This document shows positions 5,969-7,986 of a stretch of DNA of 7,986 nucleotides, one piece after another (the stretch's first letter is position 1; every line of letters starts with the position of its first letter). Below the pieces are notes generated by a model. It made no database searches. It saw only the letters and a list, made by a program, of their open reading frames with translations, and was not told where the DNA came from. Where the stretch lies: the NCBI GenBank assembly GCA_910579485.1, contig CAJTVO010000142.1, positions 1 to 7,986 on the forward strand, read 5' to 3'. The stretch comes from an uncultured Oscillospiraceae bacterium (GTDB lineage: Bacteria; Bacillota; Clostridia; Oscillospirales; Oscillospiraceae). The translations under genes and the position numbers were made by a program.

Positions 5969-7640
5969 GGGCAGCTCCCGCCTCCAATTCACCGAGGCCG
6001 AGCAGGACGGGGGCCGTCTGAAGGAGCATGACCGGGCCAAGGAACGGGAGGCGGACCGCGCCGCCGCCCACTCCCGGACCGCACCGCCGCCTAAAAGCCG
6101 GAAAAGGCTGAAACGCCGCATGATTGAACAGAAAAACGGCGCTGGAAAGAAAAAATCCGGCAAACCAGCCACCGGCCAGAGTACCGCCAAAGGGGAAAGT
6201 CAGCTTCATTTTGAGGAAAACCGGCCCAAGCCGCCCTCCAAGCTGTCCCATGCCGTCCGGGATGCTCCCGGCCTGATGGTTTCCTCCCAGCTTCACCGGC
6301 AGATCAGCGAGGCGGAGGACGAAAACGTGGGCGTAGAATCCGCCCACCGGCTGGAGCAGACCGCCGAGGGCGGCGCTTATCTGGCCGCTCACTCCCACCG
6401 CGCCCGTCAGCTGCGTCAGTACCGGGCGGCGGAGCGGGCGGAGGTGGACGCCCTCTACCGGCAGTCCCTCCGGGACCACCCGGAGTTGGGCAGCAATCCC
6501 CTCTCACGCTGGCAGCAGAAACAGGCCATCAAACGGCAGTACGCCGAGGCGCGGCGGGCCAGCCAGAAAGCGGAGGGTACGTTCAAGACGACGGCGGAGC
6601 GCATTTCCGACACCCTGAGAGGGGCGGCGGAACAGAGCCGGAAAGCGGGAGAATTTATCGTCCGGCACAAGCGGGGATTTCTCATTGTCCTGGCGCTGTT
6701 TTTCATGGTGGTGCTGCTTCTCAACACCATGTCCTCCTGCTCCGTCCTGGCCGAGGCCCTGCTGGGGGCTGGCGGCGGCAGTACCTACCCCAGCCGGGAT
6801 GAGGATATGCTGGGGGCCGAGGCAAGCTACGCCGCGTTGGAGGCCGGTCTGCAATATGAGGTTGACCACTACGCCGAGCTGCACCCCGGCTATGACGAGT
6901 ACCGATTCGACCTGGATGAGATCAAGCACGACCCCTATGTGCTGATCTCCTTCCTCACCGCCTACCACCAGGGGGAGTGGACCCTCAGCGAGGTACAGTC
7001 TACCTTGCAAATGCTCTTTGACCGGCAGTACACCCTCGCCCAGACGGTGACGGTGGAAGTCCGCTACCGCCCGGAGACACGGACGGGGCCGGACGGCCCC
7101 TATACTGTCCAGGTCCCTTACAACTACTACATCTGCAACGTGAAGTTGACCAACGCCGACCTGTCCCATCTGCCGGTGGAATTTCTGGATGAGGACAAGC
7201 TGCATATGTACGCCACCTATATGGCGACCTATGGCAACCGGCCCGACCTGTTTCCCACCGGCCAATATCCCAACGCCTCAGAGCGGGGGGACTATATGGA
7301 CTATGACGTACCCCCGGAGGCATTGGAGGATAGGACCTTTGCGGCGATGCTGGCGGAGGCGGAGAAGTACCTGGGATACCCCTACGTCTGGGGCGGTAAA
7401 AATCCCACCACTTCCTTTGACTGCTCCGGCTTTGTCTCCTGGGTCATCAATCACAGCGGCTGGAATGTAGGGTCACGGGGCGTGATGGGGCTGGAGGACA
7501 TTTGCACCCCGGTATCCGCCGCCAACGCCAAACCGGGGGACCTGGTATTTTTCATCAATACCTACGATGCCCCCTACCCGGACCGGCCCACCCATGTGGG
7601 TATCTATGTGGGCAACTCCATGATGATTCACTGCGGCGAC
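5958..7640 (+). CDS. CD1108-type NlpC/P60 cell-wall peptidase, exon 1 (interrupted by group II intron)
   Basis: This is a membrane-anchored peptidoglycan hydrolase of the mating apparatus that opens the cell wall for the transfer channel. Residues 1 to about 235 form a basic, Ala/Arg/Lys-rich cytoplasmic region including KPPSKLSHAVRDAPG and NVGVESAHRLE, as in CD1108-family mobile-element proteins. One membrane helix lies at about 240-258 (GFLIVLALFFMVVLLLN). An extracellular linker follows, then a C-terminal NlpC/P60 domain from about 465. Its catalytic residues are visible: C489 in FDCSGFVSW, H546 in THVGIYVG and H558 in MMIHCGD. GTG 5958 has CGGAG (5946-5950) seven bases upstream and overlaps the previous gene by 11 bases. 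Exon 1 ends exactly after codon 561 (Asp). The frame runs on into the intron for 16 codons to TGA 7689-7691, but that tail is intronic and not genuine protein. The final strands of the domain must come from exon 2, beyond the window. Confidence 0.9.
7629..7640 (+). other. Intron-binding sites IBS2 and IBS1 at the end of exon 1
   Basis: GGCGAC (7635-7640) pairs completely, with one G-U wobble, with GTTGCC in the loop at 7972-7977 (EBS1). CACTG (7629-7633) pairs with CAGTG at 7879-7883 (EBS2), which lies in the structural position of EBS2 in Ll.LtrB. These pairings select the 5' splice site and the DNA target of a IIA-type group II intron. Confidence 0.65.
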
Positions 7641-7865
7641 GTGCGTCCAGATAGGGCGAAAGTAGAAGTAGATGAAAGGGGGATAGATTGAAGGTACTAC
7701 CCCGTAAGATAACACGGGAATCCACCTGACTAACCGAAAGGCGAAAGCTGACACGGGAACATAGCACGTCAGGAAAGCGAAAAGTCACCTAAAGGCAATC
7801 GGGTGCGACTGAACCGCAAGGATAAGTGAATATGAGGATAATTCTGGGTTTGAATCTTGTGAGTT

Positions 7866-7887
7866 CCCAGTCCCTGTTCAGTGTGGG
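7866..7887 (+). ncRNA. EBS2 stem-loop of the group II intron
   Basis: CCCA (7866-7869) can pair with TGGG (7884-7887), leaving a 14-base loop whose 3' end is CAGTG (7879-7883), complementary to exon bases 7629-7633. The hairpin stands just before CATAGGAAA, as EBS2 does in Ll.LtrB. Confidence 0.5.
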
Positions 7888-7960
7888 CATAGGAAATTTG
7901 CCTGAAACCTATGGTGCGAACAGTGTTAGAAAGGCGAACCTTCAGACACGTTATCAGCAA

Positions 7961-7985
7961 TGCCGGAAAGGGTTGCCTTCCGGCA
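7961..7985 (+). ncRNA. EBS1 stem-loop of the group II intron
   Basis: TGCCGGAA (7961-7968) and TTCCGGCA (7978-7985) form a perfect 8-bp stem around a 9-base loop AGGGTTGCC. GTTGCC in the loop is EBS1. The base just before it, G7971, is the expected delta position in IIA introns and predicts that exon 2 begins with C. Confidence 0.7.
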
Positions 7986-7986
7986 G

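Larger units (their letters stand above)
7641..7986 (+). mobile_element. Group II intron, 5' part (Ll.LtrB-like, IIA/mitochondrial-like class), 3' end outside window
   Basis: The element is a self-splicing retrotransposing ribozyme intron. It begins GTGCGTCCAGATAGGG, the typical 5' end of this class. Domain I blocks follow in the same order as in lactococcal Ll.LtrB as I recall it: AAGGTACTAC, GTAAGATAACAC, TAACCGAAAGGCGAAAGCTG with ACGGGAACA, CACCTAAAGGCAATCGGGT, and CCTGAAACCTATGG. EBS2 (7879-7883) and the EBS1 hairpin (7961-7985) match the upstream exon. Only part of domain I is present, about 346 bases. No intron-encoded reverse transcriptase/maturase is visible; if present it would lie in domain IV downstream. 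The insertion is on the sense strand of the peptidase gene, so splicing can restore the message. Base composition is clearly less GC-rich than the surrounding genes, as expected for an incoming element. Confidence 0.9.

Noticed and set aside
7921..7925. Second CAGTG as an alternative EBS2
   Set aside because: It could also pair with exon CACTG, but its position relative to the conserved CCTGAAACC block differs from EBS2 in Ll.LtrB, whereas 7879-7883 matches.
7961..7985. Strong hairpin that could be a Rho-independent terminator
   Set aside because: No T-run is visible directly after it within the window, and its loop pairs with the exon end at 7635-7640 as EBS1 of the intron.
7641..7986. CRISPR array, tRNA or attachment site near the window end
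   Set aside because: There are no regular direct repeats or tRNA-like folds; the whole stretch aligns by eye with group II intron domain I.

Overview
The window is an internal piece of the transfer region of a Firmicutes integrative and conjugative element (Tn1549/CTn-like). The likely host is a gut Clostridia (Oscillospirales- or Lachnospirales-type) bacterium. The assignment rests on the adjacent PrgI-family and VirB4 genes, followed by a CD1108-type NlpC/P60 cell-wall peptidase gene. GC-rich codon usage and strong AGGAGG-type Shine-Dalgarno sites also fit. All genes lie on the + strand. They are packed with overlaps or gaps of 5 to about 35 bases, and I see no promoter or terminator between them. 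This looks like the interior of one long polycistronic transfer operon that begins and ends outside the window.

Layout. Positions 1-828 hold the C-terminal part of a cytosine-5 DNA methyltransferase, with about five degenerate repeats in its target-recognition region. A radical SAM protein (825-1727) overlaps its stop by ATGA. Its last codons carry the ribosome-binding site of a PrgI-family membrane protein (1733-2101, TTG start). That gene overlaps the VirB4 ATPase (2085-4541, also TTG start). Next is a PP-loop PAPS/APS-reductase-like Fe-S protein (about 4577-5485). Its natural start appears to be an ATG at 4538, cut off by an in-frame TAG after eight codons. A small acidic protein of unknown function (5501-5968) follows. 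Last is the membrane-anchored NlpC/P60 peptidase (GTG at 5958).

The peptidase gene is interrupted in phase 0 after codon 561, just behind its third catalytic residue, by the 5' part of a group II intron (7641 to the window end). The intron belongs to the Ll.LtrB-like (IIA/mitochondrial-like) type. It starts GTGCG, and an EBS1 loop (7972-7977) pairs with the last six exon bases. The intron-encoded protein, if any, and exon 2 are beyond the window.

How the genes fit together: PrgI, VirB4 and the peptidase are mating-channel parts (inner-membrane component, ATPase and cell-wall hydrolase). The methyltransferase, radical SAM protein and PP-loop Fe-S protein are modification-type enzymes placed between them. 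They may protect or modify the element's DNA or an RNA, but their substrates cannot be read from the sequence. The most notable observations are the intron in a conserved conjugation gene, the amber codon near the start of the PP-loop gene, and this set of modification enzymes embedded in the conjugation operon.
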